Origin: Vigna angularis
Taxonomy: Eukaryota; Streptophyta; Magnoliopsida; Fabales; Fabaceae
Reading direction: 5' to 3'
Assembly: GCF_016808095.1 (NCBI RefSeq)
Contig: NC_068970.1
Location: 47,837,630-47,901,629 of the forward strand
DNA: 64,000 bases
This document shows, one piece after another, positions 1 through 18,402 of the stretch. A program made the translations under genes and the position numbers. Position 1 is the stretch's first letter; the number at the start of each line of letters is the position of its first letter. The notes beneath the pieces were generated by a model that searched no databases, was not told the DNA's origin, and worked only from the letters and a program-made list of their open reading frames with translations.

Positions 1-315
1 TGTGAAGTTTTTATTAATTCACTCATTTTTTGTCTTCACATTAAACAATTTTAATACTATTGATGATAGAGTTAACTTAATACATTCTTAATACAAAAGT
101 CTTTCCGTATCATTACACAAATTATCATGAGCATGTGGGAAGGAAGCATGTCTAATATCACAAATTATTTTTTCTAGTGATCATCTCACTATAAGAGATT
201 AAGTTGTAACTCCTGTTATTTACCTATGAATTTAATTTTGTAATTAAATTAAAATTTACAATACGAATATTATTACCTACGAATTTATTTTTGTATGTAA
301 GTTTATCATGATTTC

Positions 316-439
316 TTTCTAATAACGAAGAAAGGATTTCAGAACAAAGTGATAGTATGAATTTAACACTTACTATATTTCTAATAATGAAGAACGGATT
401 TCATAACAAAGTGATAGTATGAATTTAATACTTACTATA
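316..439. repeat. 62-bp tandem duplication
   Basis: Two adjacent 62-bp units (316-377 and 378-439) match at nearly every base and both end in CTTACTATA. They lie in the AT-rich DNA downstream of the WRKY gene. The remainder of 1-1162 holds only AT-rich sequence and presumably the 3'UTR of that gene; no other feature is visible. Confidence 0.85.
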
Positions 440-1162
440 GTATAACTATTTGTTTTCTTTATTATATAAAATAAAATAAATAAATAAAAATCAAATACGC
501 CTTTAGTCTTCCCTTTCATCATCATCTTCACATTCTAAATACAAAGAACTAATTAGTGACAGATAATTACTTTACCTGTGTGAACACATGCACATTAATT
601 AACACTTGCTTTTAAACTGGATTTGAACTTAAGGTAGCAATTTTTCTCAATTAATTAATTGAAGCGCGTAACCATATTCATTTTCTATATATCACGGATC
701 CCTCCAAAAAAGAAAAAAAAAATTAATACACAAGAATAAAATATCTTTAACTATCAACTTGAAACCACATTAGTGCAATTATATAGACTTAAAACACAGT
801 TAAGAAAGACTGTGCAATAGTTTAATAATTGAGCCATGCTAACTGCATTAGTTAAAAGCCCTTTTCCACGTGTATGGCCTCCAACTAGTTAATTACCCAA
901 ACCTTACTTCACAACAACCAACAACAATTAATAACACAAAAATTTTACAAGGAAAACAGAAGAAACCACCCCTGTATGTTATTTATACGAAGATACATAT
1001 ATAAAATGTAATGTCTGATAAGTCTATTGAACATGTCTAAAGTATAACTTTCCCTTTTGTCTTCAACTTACTCTTATCTTCAAGCTGAAAAATCAAGTGT
1101 GGCTTATCAATTTTTGAAAGAGATTTCTACGACCCAGTTGGTGTTACCAGCTAGAGCTAAAG

Positions 1163-3316
<2,154 letters not shown>

Positions 3317-3372
3317 GAATTAGGACAAGGTTGAGAGGTTCTGAAGAATCTCCTCCTTTGTCCTCTCTTATG

Positions 3373-3384
3373 ATTTATATATAA
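3373..3384 (-). promoter_or_regulatory. Probable TATA box of the WRKY gene
   Basis: On the minus strand TATATATAAAT lies about 57 nt upstream of the ATG at 3316, which would give a short 5'UTR of roughly 30 nt. The CT-rich segment between the two fits a plant leader. Position and motif only; no transcript evidence. Confidence 0.5.
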
Positions 3385-3414
3385 AAAGTATATACGCCAC
3401 TTTTGAGGCACCAA

Positions 3415-3649
3415 AGTCAATTCCCTCGTCCCGAAGACGTTTCTTATATCTTGGACACACAAGGACGCATCTATGATTTGACTTTAGTTGGCTTCTTAAT
3501 GAACCTCCAATTAAATTAATCACTCTATAAGCTTCTATGTTAAAATTTAATAAAAACAGGCAAGTGGGCACCCTACTATATTTGATAAGTGAATCCTCTC
3601 CCAATGCCAAAAAGACAAAAATAACCATTGCCATCCTGGGTCATTGACC
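3415..3649. promoter_or_regulatory. Three W-box cores upstream of the WRKY gene
   Basis: TTGAC[C/T] cores occur at 3415-3420 (minus strand), 3478-3483 (plus) and 3644-3649 (plus, TTGACC), all within about 340 bp of the start codon. W-boxes are the binding site of WRKY proteins, so auto- or cross-regulation by WRKY factors is a reasonable inference. The motif is short and can occur by chance. Confidence 0.5.
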
Positions 3650-3899
3650 TTTTATAATTGCCCTTTCTGTGATCAAGAATCAAATCAACCAGTGCACTGA
3701 AAAAAAGGTGATTTTTTGACATTATTACATAGCATAAAATAACATATATAGGCTTTATTTTTATCCTTTTAGACCACGTAATTAAGCCGCCTAACATCAT
3801 GTTTAATTGAAGCCAGCGTGCTAATAATACAAACCTTTTTTCATTACTAACACTAGGGCACACGCTAGGGCATGCACTATATCATGAATTGCATGCTTC

Positions 3900-8483
<4,584 letters not shown>

Positions 8484-8943
8484 GGTTTAATCATTCAATA
8501 AGTCCTTATTTTTTAGGAGAATCTTAATTTGGTCCTTTTCTTTCTTGGCGTCTCAATTGGGTCCTATTTTTGTGAAAATTGCAACAATTTGGTCCCTACC
8601 GTTAAATTGAACCTAATGGCGTCAGTATCTGATAAACGTGACACACTGTATTGATTTTTTTTTTACGTGTCACGGTGAACTAACTGATGCTGAATGACGT
8701 GGATTTAGTTTATTTTAAAATTAAAAAATTGAGAGTTTCATGGGATAGCCACCCACCGCAGATCTTCTTTCACAGGTTAGAATTTTTTCCTAAAGTTCCA
8801 CCGGAGACTTCTCTCCCTCCTCCGATTCTACCACCATTCAGATTAACTTACATATAAGGTATTGAAAGGTGTGTTTTTGTAACTACTTCGTAAGGTTCAA
8901 TAGTAGAAAGTTCCAAAATCCCACCAAATCTCGAGGTTCATCA

Positions 8944-9310
8944 ATGGCGTCGTCACTCGCGGTTCTCTTCTTCATCCCCTCCTTCGTCTTATCCTCTCTA
9001 TGCCATGCACTACCGCACGAAGCCGCATTTGACGTCGTCGATGTCCTCTTGGATTCAAGGTTCGTATCTATGGCTTTAACACTAGAAGTTGTTCAAGAAA
9101 TCTGGTCAGCCGTCCCTTGACCTCCTCCGCTTCCACCTCGCACCGTTCCTGCTCACCTCGTCCAGCCTCCGCCTCCTAAGCGTCGGCGCAAGGATCCCGA
9201 CAACGCTCCCCGGTCAGTCTCTCACTGTCACAACCTCTCCATCTGATTGCGCAACCTTCATTAACAACATAAAACTCACGCCATGGTCAATCTACGACGA
9301 CGTGAAGAAA
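8944..9310 (+). pseudogene. Captured fragment resembling a fasciclin-like arabinogalactan protein gene
   Basis: From ATG 8944 the frame has a hydrophobic signal-peptide-like start (SSLAVLFFIPSFVLSS), then FDVVDVLLDSRFVSMALTLE. After a junction near 9090 the similarity continues in another frame (KKSGQPSLDLLRFHLAPF, later GQSLTVTTSPSD). This order is what I recognise from plant fasciclin-domain FLA proteins (cell-surface glycoproteins), but the usual TVFAP-type segment between the two parts is missing and the frame is shifted, so it should not make a normal protein. It sits entirely inside the MULE. Assignment rests on motif recall, not on an alignment. Confidence 0.6.
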
Positions 9311-9520
9311 CTTGCGATTAAGGTGCGAGTTAGGGTTTTTGTAATTAGGGTTTTTTTGGTTTTTGATTTGGGAATTTTCTCAGTTCTTATTTTGTCTTGC
9401 AGTGGTTAAAATGTTGAACGAACGATTGGGTTCCTGTGCAGTCTAAGGTGGCTGCCATGGAAGCTGGGCACTGGAGAAGATGAAGGATGGCATTCGAGGA
9501 GATGGCAGATGACTACTTTG
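9300..9520 (+). pseudogene. Second coding-like fragment with a spliceable intron inside the MULE
   Basis: The segment encoding YDDVKKLAIK is followed by GTGCGAG, an AT/T-rich stretch and a TGCAG at about 9440. Beyond it the reading SKVAAMEAGHW resumes. It looks like two exon pieces and an intron of some host gene taken up by the element. I do not recognise the source gene. It is unlikely to be functional. Confidence 0.35.
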
Positions 9521-9803
9521 TCCTTATTTAAATTTTATTTCCCCTTTTTACAGTCCATTTTTTAATTCAAAAATTAAAATAATACACTTCACATACATTT
9601 CTAATGCCACATCATTTAAAAAGACATCATCAACATGCCATGTCACACTCTTCCTAACGGCGTCTTCTAAATTTAACGGTAAGGGTTTATTTGATTCAAT
9701 TTTACAAAAATAAGAACCCAATTGAGACGCAAAAAAAGAAAGGGACCTACTTGAGATTCTGGACGAAAATAGGAACCTACCAAAACATTAAACCTTCCAA
9801 TTA

Positions 9804-10956
9804 ATAATGTTTAAAATGCTGGAAGAAGTTGAATATAAACTCAACCTCCAACTGCTTGATTAAATAAGTAATTAAAAGATTGAAATGATTGATTTGACTT
9901 GAGATAAGTTTAAAAGGCATGTCCTACAAAATGAGAAAGAACGTCATCAGAAAATCATCTCGCTAGATTATTATATAAAAGTGAATAACTTAAAAGTTTT
10001 TTAATAACTGATTAAGAAAGCTATAGAACATTTTTTTTTATAAATTTATGTAACTGGATTGCTAACTCTTATTTATTTGAGGTGAGATAAATATAAATTT
10101 ACTAAAAAAATTAAGATTAGAAATTTTCTTTATTTTTGTAGTTATGCATAATTTTCTCTTTAAAATTTTATATAACAAAAAAAATGCAAAATTCAATTAT
10201 TGAAAATTTTGAGGACTTATATCATTTTAATATGATCTTTAATATACTAATTTCATATGGATATAGATAGCGTTGACTGTATGCACATGGTTTCTTTCTG
10301 CAAAATAATTAATGATGAATGGTTGATTTCTTTATATAATAAATAGAGATGGAAAGAAAGAAAGAAAGTAACTGTATAATTAAACAATTACTGTAAAAAT
10401 AAGATTTTAACAATATTGAATAAATAATGTAACTCATAATAAATAAGGAGTCACATGTTTTCATGCAAATTCATTTATCTTAGACCCTACCTAATTTAAA
10501 GAAATATAATTAAGTAATTTAATTCAAGAAGTGTCCATATATTCATAGATACAATATATAACTTGTAGGTTTTTAAATACTTTTCTTTTGAAGTTTATAC
10601 TTTTATAACACAGAATATGCGTACAAGTGTAAGCATATCTCAACCTTAACCTAATCAATTCGGGATCAAAATCAAGTTTAGGGTTTCAAAAGAAAAGAAC
10701 AAAATAAACTAATTTCTTGCCCTTTTTCTATTTCTAATGATAATGAAGTATGGTGAAGCATTTCTATTGTCCTACTAGTTCTACTCGCCTACTAAAACCT
10801 GTAGCAGAGTTTGTATCTTTAACAAATAACAGTAAAAAATAGAAAAACTTCTAAGTTGTAAACATAATTTACTTGTGGAGTTCCACCTAATCTTCCAGCA
10901 ACGGAATCAAGTAGCAGTGCATTCTGTCATTGAAGCACATGTTGCAGAATAATTGT
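9804..10956. other. Intergenic and 3' flank
   Basis: AT-rich sequence with no supportable gene. The part nearest 10957 should contain the 3'UTR of the minus-strand gene that ends there. A short GAAA run lies at about 10350-10370. Confidence 0.5.
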
Positions 10957-13900
10957 TCATGGCTGTAACTTCATGTGCTGCAAGAGGAAACAAATGCACA
11001 GATCATAAGAAAACTATTGTAAATTAATTACAGCAATGAAACAGTTCAAGAAGAATAATAACCTGTTCATAGAAGTTTTGTATCTCCTCTTCAGTGAGGC
11101 CTTCATCATCTCCAGCACTTTCCTGCCACCCAAGTGAACGTAAAAATGCAATCTCTTCCTCTTCTGTAAAAGGAAATGGATTGCTGATATGCTGATTCTC
11201 TCCACTGCTTGAAGGTTTCAGAGGTTCATTGGCAGCATTGTCGTTCACTGTAATTATGGAGCTGCAGTCACTCACCGTGTTCAGAGAAGAGGAATCCACT
11301 GAAGAAGCATCTCTAGATTTCAGAATGGGAGAACTAGAGACATTTGTTGTGCTGGCTTCAGACTTCTCCGAGGAACAAGACATGTCAATTGGCAACACGT
11401 CAGAAGAAGGTTTTTCCATGGAACTCTTCCTTGAAAGATTCTTGAAGAAATCATTCCTGCTCTGGGTAGGAAAAGTTGGTTTCTTCTCCAATGTTATCCA
11501 TGAAGAAGGGGTTGAATTGTTGTTACCTAAGCTTCTAGAGGGAGCAGCTATAGAAGTGGATCTAGTGGCACCAACTGGGGCGGCCAATGATCTACTATTT
11601 GGACTTAATAAGTTGTCTTTCACTACTGAAGAGACACCATTCAACTCTCTTGAAGCACTGAAATTATGGGAATTAACAGAACTAGTTTTCTGTATATCTG
11701 AGTTTGGATGAGCACCCTGTAATGAATAACCAAGTCGCCGTGAGTAGAAGGGATACTGCTGCCGCCCTGTCTTGGCCTTTGATTTCTCCAAAGAGCTAGC
11801 AGCCTTCACCATATTCATATTCCAAAGTTAGTAATACATCAAAAACTTCCAACAATCGTTAACTGCTAGTTAGTGATGCTAAATTTCCTCACAGTTATTG
11901 AACTTAAATTGCAAAGCAAGCCACACATTCAGTCCAAGAAAGTTTGAACCGCACAATGGTTTTCCTTTTTAGGTACAAGACTCCAAGTTATTACTGTTTA
12001 CTTCTAAGAAATGAGCATCAATGCACCAAGCACAGCAGAGATTAGATAATACAGAGATAAGAAGTTCTTTAGCAAAGGTGAGGGTCCTCAATCAAGCATA
12101 CTATAAGAGGATTCAACGGCTATAGATTGGTCATGTACAAAAAACCAATATTATTTTGGAAAAAATGATACAATCCAAATCAGAAAATATAAAAATCTTA
12201 AATGTTTCAGAAGTGAAACAAAAGATATGCCTTTATAACCAATGTTAACAAGAAAATAACTAAGTTTAAAGTTTAGGGATTAGACCACGGACTGTGTTTT
12301 CCCTTTATTGCATTGCAGTAGTTCAAACTCTAATCAATACCTAAAGAAAAACGTGATATTACACAGAATTGATCCAGAAGGTACTTCTGAGCTTTTCATG
12401 GTTAAGCTTTATTGGTTATTCTTCAAAGACAACTCTTCTTAGCAATTAAATGAAAATAAGCAAGCAAATACATCAAAGTAGACAGAACTTTAGTGCAACT
12501 ACAATCCGATTGGTCCACCATATCTTTTAACCTCCAGCATCAGTAAACAAATGTCTTTGGTGTATTATCCCATCATAGTTGGGTCACTGATATTTTTCTT
12601 TCTTACTAAGAATAAGGTAAAGGTTGGAAGGGGTGAAGAAATGCATGGCAGCCTTAATATAGTTTTTACCTATTTTCATGAGTTTTCACATTTTGTGCAT
12701 CGAAAGGAACGAACAATAAAAGAAAAAAGGATTTTATGCCATGTAGACTACAACTGTCAATTCCATAATAGTACAAAGCCGAATGAGTCAGGTGTAGTAT
12801 ACCTCCTCATAGACAGCAAGGAGGAGAATGATATCATCTATCCAAACTTGAATAATATGACTAATAATTATTTCTAGTAAGGCATATGGCAATATATTGA
12901 GTTAAATAAATCATAACTAAAATCAATCAAAAGTATATACCACAAACAGATGCTTATGACTTCAACACTTCCAAAATAATTCATTGATTAGAACATAGAT
13001 CACTAAAGTTGGAAGAAAATATATTTTACATGTAAAATGTTTCTGGTTTAGCAGATTTTCAGGTGGAACATCAATCACAATCCAACATATAACAGTACCA
13101 TGAAGTTTTCTATTGTGCATAAAACCCATAAATTGTTCTATGAAAAAAGTCAATATATTTAAAATTAATGCTTTGATAACTATATTATTTTAAGAAAAAA
13201 GAAGCAGAAGAAACACTTACCAGGGATCTAGGTGTGGATGGTGTAACTGGGATTAATAACCTAGATTGCTTAAGGGCCAACTCTTCAAGCTTTTGAGTAC
13301 TAGAAGATAACTGTATGGAAAATATACCATAAGAGCACTAAACACATTTCAACAATTGCAAAACTTAAAATAGAGTTCAACATCAAACATACTTGTGATG
13401 GTGAGTAAGAGTGATGTGGACTCTGAGCCAATGTCTCAGCCATACTGAGGCCCATAGAAGATGTGCTTGAAGAAATATTATACTGCTGCATCATCATAGC
13501 CTTGCTTCTGATTCCAACTGTCATAGGAATATCATGTGATGCTGAGGTCAGGCCGTCATTGTCAATATCTTTCTCCCCATCCATACCAGGCCAGCTTCTC
13601 TCATAACTACTATGTGGCCTTGAGAAGCTAGGATTCCGACTGGTGTAAGTCATTTGATCTGACATAAGAAGGATATTTGACACTATCAAAACTGTTCATA
13701 GATGTTTACTTCTATTGAGAATATTTACTTAATATCTTTTTTTATTTCAATTATTTTTAGGAAATCTTTCAGTTTTAGAAATATATTTCCTATAATGATA
13801 GGAAAATATTCAGTTATTATTTAGATTTAGAAAATCTATGATAAATATTTGATATTTTAACACATTATGCTCTATATACAGAGTAGATAAATAAAATAAA

Positions 13901-14564
13901 ACAAGTTTCTCTATAGAACATATTTCTATATCTCATATTTTCAAAAACCATAAAAATTCTAACCATTTCAGTTATGCAGTATCACGGATGACAGTATCTT
14001 CTCAAGCACAATATTTGGGGACTAAATATCATACATGATGAACCAAAGTACAAGATTTCACATTTGGCATAAAACGCTCCTAACTTCGAAATAACGACTC
14101 TGGTATGTGTTGGTGAAAAAGAATAAATGTTCCTAATAGGAAACTTTGTTGAAGAAAATAAAAGACCAATAAAATTTGCTTTCCAATGCAGAGAATTTCC
14201 CTGTCAAGCATTAAAAGATTCAAGAGAATTTCCCTTTCTTTCCAGAATGGGCATGGGAATGGATGGAAAATTGGCTACAATCATGGATCAAACTTAAAGC
14301 TGCTTCCTGCCCCATACCATTTCTTTTGTTTTCAACTAACGTATAGAAAAGAACAATTGAATCTCAATTTTTTCTTCCTTACTTTCCATAATTTTATTTT
14401 TAAACATAAGAGCATGCTATTAAGTATTATGGGGTATTCAGCACTAAGCATAAACATTTACCAGAGTATGGTGATGTGAATTGGTTGTTTGTACCAGTCA
14501 CTTTACTGTCATTTCCACTGCTTTTCAACCATTGCGGTGCCAATGTATGATCACCTCCTTCCAT
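10957..14564 (-). CDS. Plant protein of unassigned function, conserved acidic C-terminal motif
   Basis: Five coding exons join in frame on the minus strand: 14564-14462, 13658-13393, 13310-13221, 11803-11063 and 10977-10957, giving 406 residues. The start MEGGDHTLAPQWLKSSG and the C-terminal block EEEEIAFLRSLGW, followed by LTEEEIQNFYEQ and HMKLQP, recall a plant-specific family of serine-rich proteins known to me only as uncharacterised. The body is rich in Ser, Asn and Thr and looks disordered; no catalytic motif, membrane segment or signal peptide is visible. The last coding exon is only 21 nt. The acceptor before exon 4 (GTGAAG then GCTGCTAGC) is the weakest, but a TACTAAC branch-point-like sequence precedes it. 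The function is not known to me. The exon model is fairly secure because every join keeps the frame. Confidence 0.75.
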
Positions 14565-15610
14565 TCTTCATATCAAATACACCAATCCTTTTCCAGGATC
14601 GAATTAATTTGTGCTTCACGTTAAATGTGTAAATTATCAGTGCAATTCCTTTCACTTTTTCCTAATGACCAATCCAATACTTCTTATTAGCACTTGGTTA
14701 ATATCATCGATGCTAAAATAACTAACTTCTCACAAACTGAGGTCTTTCTTCAAATTCCCAAATTGCAAATGATCAAAAGTGATGATGTTCTGCAGACTGC
14801 AACAAGAACCTGTTCACTCTTTATCAATGTACAAATGTACAAAACTCACTGTACGCTGGGTGACGATGAGGAAACTTCAATAAAAAGCAATACCCCTCAA
14901 TGTCTGCATTTAACCCCTCGTGCCCTCAAAAAATGAAGAGTTCGATTTCAGTCTCAAGTTCTTCTCACCGGAAGCAATTAGCTTCATTAAAAAAGGGCCA
15001 ACAAAATGAATATTTCTGAATCAAAGACACAGAATAAAACAAAAAATCATACTATATTACAAGAATTCCCTGCTCTCTGTAACCACTAACCTAGTGTCTA
15101 ATCCGATTAGTCATAAATTGAACCACAGAAACACCTTCAGGCAATCTGCTTAAATTTAATAAACCCTCCGACACCCAGAGAGAATAATAAGAAGGCGCAG
15201 CAAGCCAGGTCTATGAGGTAGAAAAACTGAAGGATTAAAGGGGAAAAAAGGACTAAAGAATCAAACAAGTGAGAAACACAAGTCAAACATCCTCAACCAT
15301 CAGCAAAAACTAAGAACAACCCAGTGACTCAAATTGAGGAATTAGACGAAAGAAGGGACACGGGGTACATTGTACGGAGATTATAAGACGGGTAAACTGA
15401 TAAAGGTAGAGACTTTGGGTGGGAAAGAGTGAAGAGGCGAAAAGGGGTGTCCAGGCTTCACGCAGAGGAGCAGAAAGAAGAGGGTGTGATTGCTTGGAGA
15501 AGAGGGCAAGGGTTTAATCGAAAAAGGGTGACAGAAAAGAAACGAAGCTGCGCAGAGTATTAAGGGTGGGGTTCTGAAAAGAATTAAAGGGCGGTGTAGA
15601 ATTTGGTTTG
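14565..15610 (-). other. Likely 5'UTR and leader intron of the gene ending at 10957
   Basis: Read on the minus strand, 15610-15360 is a CT-rich, GC-richer stretch (CTCTTCTTTCTGCTCC) typical of plant 5' leaders. The sequence between it and the ATG at 14564 has no credible frame. Exact transcription start and splice sites cannot be fixed from the sequence. From 15610 to 16088 nothing else is seen. Confidence 0.4.
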
Positions 15611-16088
15611 GCGTTTCATGTGGTGTGCTTCTGCTTCACCCACCAGTCACCACTGCCACCTTGTCTTGTGTTGTACCAATGTAAACGTTTGGTTGGCTTG
15701 TGCCTCAAGTATTTGTTTGGTTTAGGTATTTATTTTACCTTCTTTGCTCAAAAGATAAGTCCTCACTAATTAACAGACTTTGTTTATATCCTTAGTCTAT
15801 GCATGCATCATTGCTGCCCAGCCAGATATTCATAAATAAAAAGGTTTAATTAACACATGCACTAAACAATATGAGCTAGATAATTAATTTTAACATTAAT
15901 TAAAGGAATCAATATCATTTAATTCATTATTGCTATAAATTAAAGGAAACTACTAAAATAACACCTCAATTGATTAAAAAGAATTACTCCTTCCATTATA
16001 TTTTTTCCTTAGATGAATCACCCATTGCAAGAAAATTATCACCTACAACCAATTTTAGAAATCAAAATAATTAGTTAATATATTGATT

Positions 16089-16623
16089 AGAGCTGTCAAA
16101 ACGGGTCACCCGACTCGACCCGGCTCGGTCCACCACGGGTTGGTCACTTAGTGAGCTAATCTAACACGGCTCATTTATTAGCGAGCCAGAAAAATTCGAA
16201 CCCGGTCCGACCCGCCACGGGTTGGGGGTAAACGGGTTGGCTCACTAGCTCACTTAATTACAATATTTTTAAATAAAAAAATTAAAAACTTTCTATAATT
16301 CAAATCTAAACCGGTTTTACTCCCAACATGAGTGTTTAACTAATTTTGAAAATAAGAAACTTAAATAATTTTTTCAAGCAAAAACAAAATAATAAATATT
16401 TTTTTATAAAATTAAAATTAAATTTAAAAAAAATAAAATTAAGTAGGTGGGTTGGTGGACCAACCCGGCCCACCATGGGTTCAACCCACATAAACCGGGT
16501 TTAAATGAGCCGGGTTGAAATTTGACCCGCATAAAAAAAACACAAATTTTTCAAATCCAACTCGGCTCAAACCCGTGGTGGGTTGGGTTGCCTCGCGGGT
16601 TGTGACTCATTTTGGCAACTCTA
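16089..16623. mobile_element. Non-autonomous TIR element, probably Mutator-type
   Basis: The ends are inverted (AGAGCTGTCAAAACGGGTCA at the left, the imperfect complement ending GGCAACTCT at the right). Both are followed inward by many copies of ACCCG/CGGGT words, such as CCACGGGTTGG. ATATTGATT is present on both outer sides (16080-16088 and 16624-16632), consistent with a 9-bp target duplication. The interior is AT-rich and non-coding. A hAT origin (8-bp duplication) is the alternative. Confidence 0.65.
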
Positions 16624-16758
16624 ATATTGATTAAATTAAATACCAGTTTATAAACTAAAATTATTTGGTATTCAAGATTCTATTATGAATAAAACATTAT
16701 AATTGGTTTATCGATTAAAATATAAATTAATCTTTATCATTAGTTATTAAGATTTTAG

Positions 16759-17038
16759 TTAATTATTATTATTATTATTATTATGAATTTAAATTAGTCT
16801 TATAAACCAATTTTAATTATTTTTTATAATAGAATTTATTTTGAATATAAATAATTTTTAGTTTATAAAATAATATCTAAATTGGTTTAATTAATTATTT
16901 TTTTTAAAATTGATTGTTATTTAATGATTTTCTTATTATTTTTAAAATTAAAAACATTATTAATCTTTTTTGTCAATTATATATTTACTCTTTATACAAC
17001 AATAATAATAATAATTATATATACATATATATATATAT
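16759..17038. repeat. Simple repeats (ATT)n, (AAT)n and (TA)n
   Basis: A run of ATT repeats at about 16759-16783, AAT repeats at about 16999-17014 and TA repeats at about 17019-17038 lie in AT-rich DNA just left of the Pack-MULE. The (TA)n run appears to have been that element's target site. Confidence 0.8.
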
Positions 17039-17392
17039 GGGTTAAATATGTTTTTCGTCCCTTAAGTATTACTGAATTTTGGTTTTAGTCCCTACTCAAA
17101 ACATTGATGACATTTAGTCCTCGTAGTATTAAAACATGTAAAAATAGTCCTTAAAAGTGGACGGCGTCAACTTTTAGTTGATCTGGCAAACGGTAATGCT
17201 ACGTCTTCTGCTAGCTTCACTGTTCTCTATCTGCCACGTTGCTTATATCGTGAAATCCCCTACGGCCATCTTCCTCCGAGAGAAATGCCTAACCCAATAA
17301 ATCCTCCGAGAGGCGGCAACTGGGTGCGGCGTGAATGACTTGGATGCACTGCAGACTGTGGGGTTTGGCATCGGAATCCAGCTAGGGCAACT

Positions 17393-18356
17393 TGTTACCA
17401 ATAAGGAGTATTGGTAAATCTTGAAGAAATTTGTTTTGATGATGCTACAAGAAGTTTTAGTTGAAGAAGATATTAGAATTAGTTAAAAGCAATTTGTAGA
17501 AATTAAATGTAGTAGGAAATTCTTGTAAACCTTGTAAACTTGCATTTTTAACTGCAATAATCGATTATGGAATGGCAATAATCGATTATCACAGAGTCAT
17601 ACAGGAATAATCGATTATCACTTCATATAATTGATTATCACATTTTGAAAACCCTGTAACGGACTTAAATAATCGATTATCAGTTACAATAATCGATTAT
17701 TCGTGGCAGTTGAGACTTAACCTTAAATATTCAGAACAGCTAGCTATATATTGGGTTTCTGTGAAGATCAATAGTAACGTTGTTGAACAGAAGCTCTTGT
17801 AGAATACTGTTTGTCAGAGGAAGTTATCAGAAGCTATAGTTCAAGTTCCCTTGCTTGGTCTCGTGAACAGGAGAGGCTCGTGTGTCGTGTGTCGATAGTC
17901 GGAGCAAGCTCTCTTCGAGTTAGCAAGGTGCTCTGCCTGGTCTCGTGAATAGGAGAAGCTCGCGTTTCGTTTGTCGATATTCGGAGCGTTTCTCTTCGAG
18001 TTGGCAGAGTGTTCTTCTTCCTGTTCGTTCGTCGAAGGAAGGTTTATTTATCTGCTTTATTCACTATTAGTTGTAATCTGTGAAACCATTTTTAGTGAAA
18101 AAGGTTAATCACTATTTATAGTGATTAACGACTGGACGTAGAATCTTTTGATTCGAACCAGGATAAAAATCCAGTGTATCAATTTTTCTACTATCTATAC
18201 TCTTTACCTTTTACGCATGTTAACTGTTTGATTAATTTTCTCTAAGAAAATTGTTTTTCTAAAACGAACCATCAAAACTTGATTTGTGACCGTAACACGC
18301 TTTCCGAATATTTTATTCCGCTGCGCAACTCTATAACGGTACCGATTGTTCCAACA
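17393..18356 (+). repeat. 5' LTR of the gag-only element
   Basis: 964 bp with TG...CA ends. Its first third holds six copies of the palindrome TAATCGATTA or one-base variants (17565-17702). A CTATATATTGG TATA-like sequence at about 17742 is a candidate promoter. It contains repeated CTCGTGAA..GGAG..CTCG words at 17860-17985. Confidence 0.95.
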
Positions 18357-18402
18357 ATTGGTATCGGAGCTTGCTTTGATATTTTTTCAAATTCTTTCGA
18401 AA

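Larger units (their letters stand above)
8484..9794. mobile_element. Mutator-like element (Pack-MULE type) with captured gene fragments
   Basis: The ends are long imperfect inverted repeats (left about 8484-8625, right about 9655-9794) beginning GGTTTAAT and ending ATTAAACC. The 9-bp sequence TTCCAATTA flanks the element exactly on both sides (8475-8483 and 9795-9803), which is the target duplication size of Mutator-like transposons. No transposase is present, so it is non-autonomous. The interior is GC-richer than its surroundings and carries coding-like sequence (separate entry), the hallmark of a Pack-MULE. It lies between the WRKY gene and the gene at 10957-14564. Confidence 0.88.

Noticed and set aside
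11229..11711. 160-codon plus-strand frame
   Set aside because: Antisense to exon 4 of the minus-strand gene at 10957-14564; no independent signal.
12551..12877. 108-codon frame in the 1.4-kb intron
   Set aside because: Lies inside the intron between 11803 and 13221; composition is that of intronic AT-rich DNA.
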